Part shown: one piece after another, positions 5,391 through 5,939 of the stretch | Numbering within the stretch: position 1 is the first letter of the stretch | How the letters are laid out: each line of letters opens with the position of its first letter | NCBI GenBank assembly: GCA_000433135.1 | Contig: HF991992.1 | Span: 1-5,939, forward strand | Source of the DNA: Clostridium sp. CAG:921 | GTDB taxonomy: Bacteria; Bacillota; Clostridia; TANB77; CAG-465 | Direction: 5' to 3' | Length of the DNA: 5,939 bases | Notes under the pieces: generated by a model | Told to the model about the DNA's origin: nothing | Seen by the model: the letters and a program-made list of their open reading frames with translations, nothing else | Databases searched by the model: none | Made by a program: the position numbers and the translations under genes

Positions 5391-5939
5391 TATTTTAAAT
5401 TCCCTCCAATAAGAACCACTTCTGGTTCTAAATGTACATTAAATTTTTTATACACAACCTCTTGTATATATTTTATAAGATTTAATATATCGTCACATGT
5501 AGCATCACCAACATTTACAATAAAGCCTGTATGTTTAGTTGATACTTGTGCTCCGCCAATTTGGTATCCTTTTAATCCTGCATCTTGAACAAGCTTTCCA
5601 ACAAAATATCCTTCTGGTCTTTTAAAAACACTACCAAAGTTTGGATACTCAAGTGGCTGTTTTGAAGTTCTTGCTAGTGTGTTTTCTTTCATTTTTTCAG
5701 CTATATCATTTTCATTAGCTTTTTTTAATCTAAAAGTAGCAGAAAGTATAACGCACTCTGGTCTACCTGTAAAAATACTATTTCTATATCCAAATTTTGC
5801 CTCTTCTTTACTTATTTCTACTATCTCATCATTTTCGTCAATAAAAGTTATTTTCTCGACAATATTTGCAATTTCAGAACCATATGCCCCAGCATTCATC
5901 CTTATGCCACCACCAATTGAACCTGGTATTCCACATGCA
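5390..5939 (-). CDS. murB: UDP-N-acetylenolpyruvoylglucosamine reductase MurB (5' end outside the window)
   Basis: The last 182 residues of MurB, the FAD/NADPH enzyme that reduces UDP-GlcNAc-enolpyruvate to UDP-MurNAc in the cytoplasm, the second committed step of peptidoglycan synthesis. The frame is open to the window edge and begins ACGIPGSIGGGIRMNAGAYG, the FAD-domain signature, so the ATG at 5899 is internal (the Met of MNAGAYG) and the true start lies upstream of the window. FGYRNSIF follows, then PNFGSVFKRP with the catalytic serine (Ser of GSVF), GLKGYQIGGAQVSTKHTGFIVN typical of type II MurB, and HLEPEVVLIG with the C-terminal catalytic glutamate. The stop TAA at 5390-5392 overlaps the yvcK start by one base, a sign of coupling. 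The murB-yvcK pairing is common in Clostridia, often with rapZ and whiA, which are not seen here. The protein looks intact. Confidence 0.96.
   Translation of the reverse strand, partial: ACGIPGSIGGGIRMNAGAYGSEIANIVEKITFIDENDEIVEISKEEAKFGYRNSIFTGRPECVILSATFRLKKANENDIAEKMKENTLARTSKQPLEYPNFGSVFKRPEGYFVGKLVQDAGLKGYQIGGAQVSTKHTGFIVNVGDATCDDILNLIKYIQEVVYKKFNVHLEPEVVLIGGNLK

Noticed and set aside
5897..5899. ATG at 5899 as the murB start
   Set aside because: It encodes the Met of the conserved MNAGAYG motif and the frame continues upstream with ACGIPGSIGGGIR to the window edge; it is internal.
1..5939. CRISPR array, tRNA/rRNA genes, riboswitches, insertion sequences or prophage genes
   Set aside because: I looked for repeated spacers, cloverleaf and conserved rRNA sequence, riboswitch cores and transposase motifs on both strands and saw none; almost all the window is occupied by protein genes.

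Overview
The window is very AT-rich (about 70% A+T or more by eye). Every gene I can support lies on the minus strand. TGG encodes Trp, TAA stops predominate, and starts include TTG and GTG with strong Shine-Dalgarno sites, so the genetic code looks normal. Gene content and protein style (type II MurB followed by a membrane-anchored YvcK/GlmR, an EndoA-like MazF, a GerS/LolA-like membrane protein) point to a low-GC Clostridia-type Firmicute. I cannot name the species.

In transcription order (high to low coordinates), the first unit is murB (5' end beyond the window) -> yvcK/glmR -> a glycogen-debranching-enzyme-like protein -> ruvC. The genes overlap by 1 nt, then are 3 nt apart, then 11 nt apart, and the unit ends at a clear intrinsic terminator at 1512-1560. 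Next is a single gene for a membrane-anchored LolA/GerS-like protein, apparently with its own promoter. Last comes a mazF-family toxin gene with a promoter inside a perfect 12-bp palindrome, followed 23 nt later by the start of a membrane protein with a basic N-terminal tail (possibly a class A penicillin-binding protein) that runs off the window.

The theme is cell-envelope metabolism. MurB makes UDP-MurNAc from a UDP-GlcNAc derivative, YvcK/GlmR is known in Bacillus as a UDP-GlcNAc-responsive regulator of precursor supply, and the last gene may polymerise peptidoglycan. Four things stand out. (1) A protein with the fold signatures of glycogen debranching enzyme, but without its recognisable catalytic motifs, is translationally coupled to GlmR. 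(2) The GlmR has replaced its usual glycine/serine-rich DDGGSSG-type loop, and carries two N-terminal membrane segments and a long Lys-rich tail. (3) ruvC carries a one-base insertion right after its first catalytic motif. (4) mazF has no antitoxin gene beside it and sits behind a GerS-like gene, where related Clostridia carry alr and mazE in between. All family assignments were made by reading motifs, without database searches.
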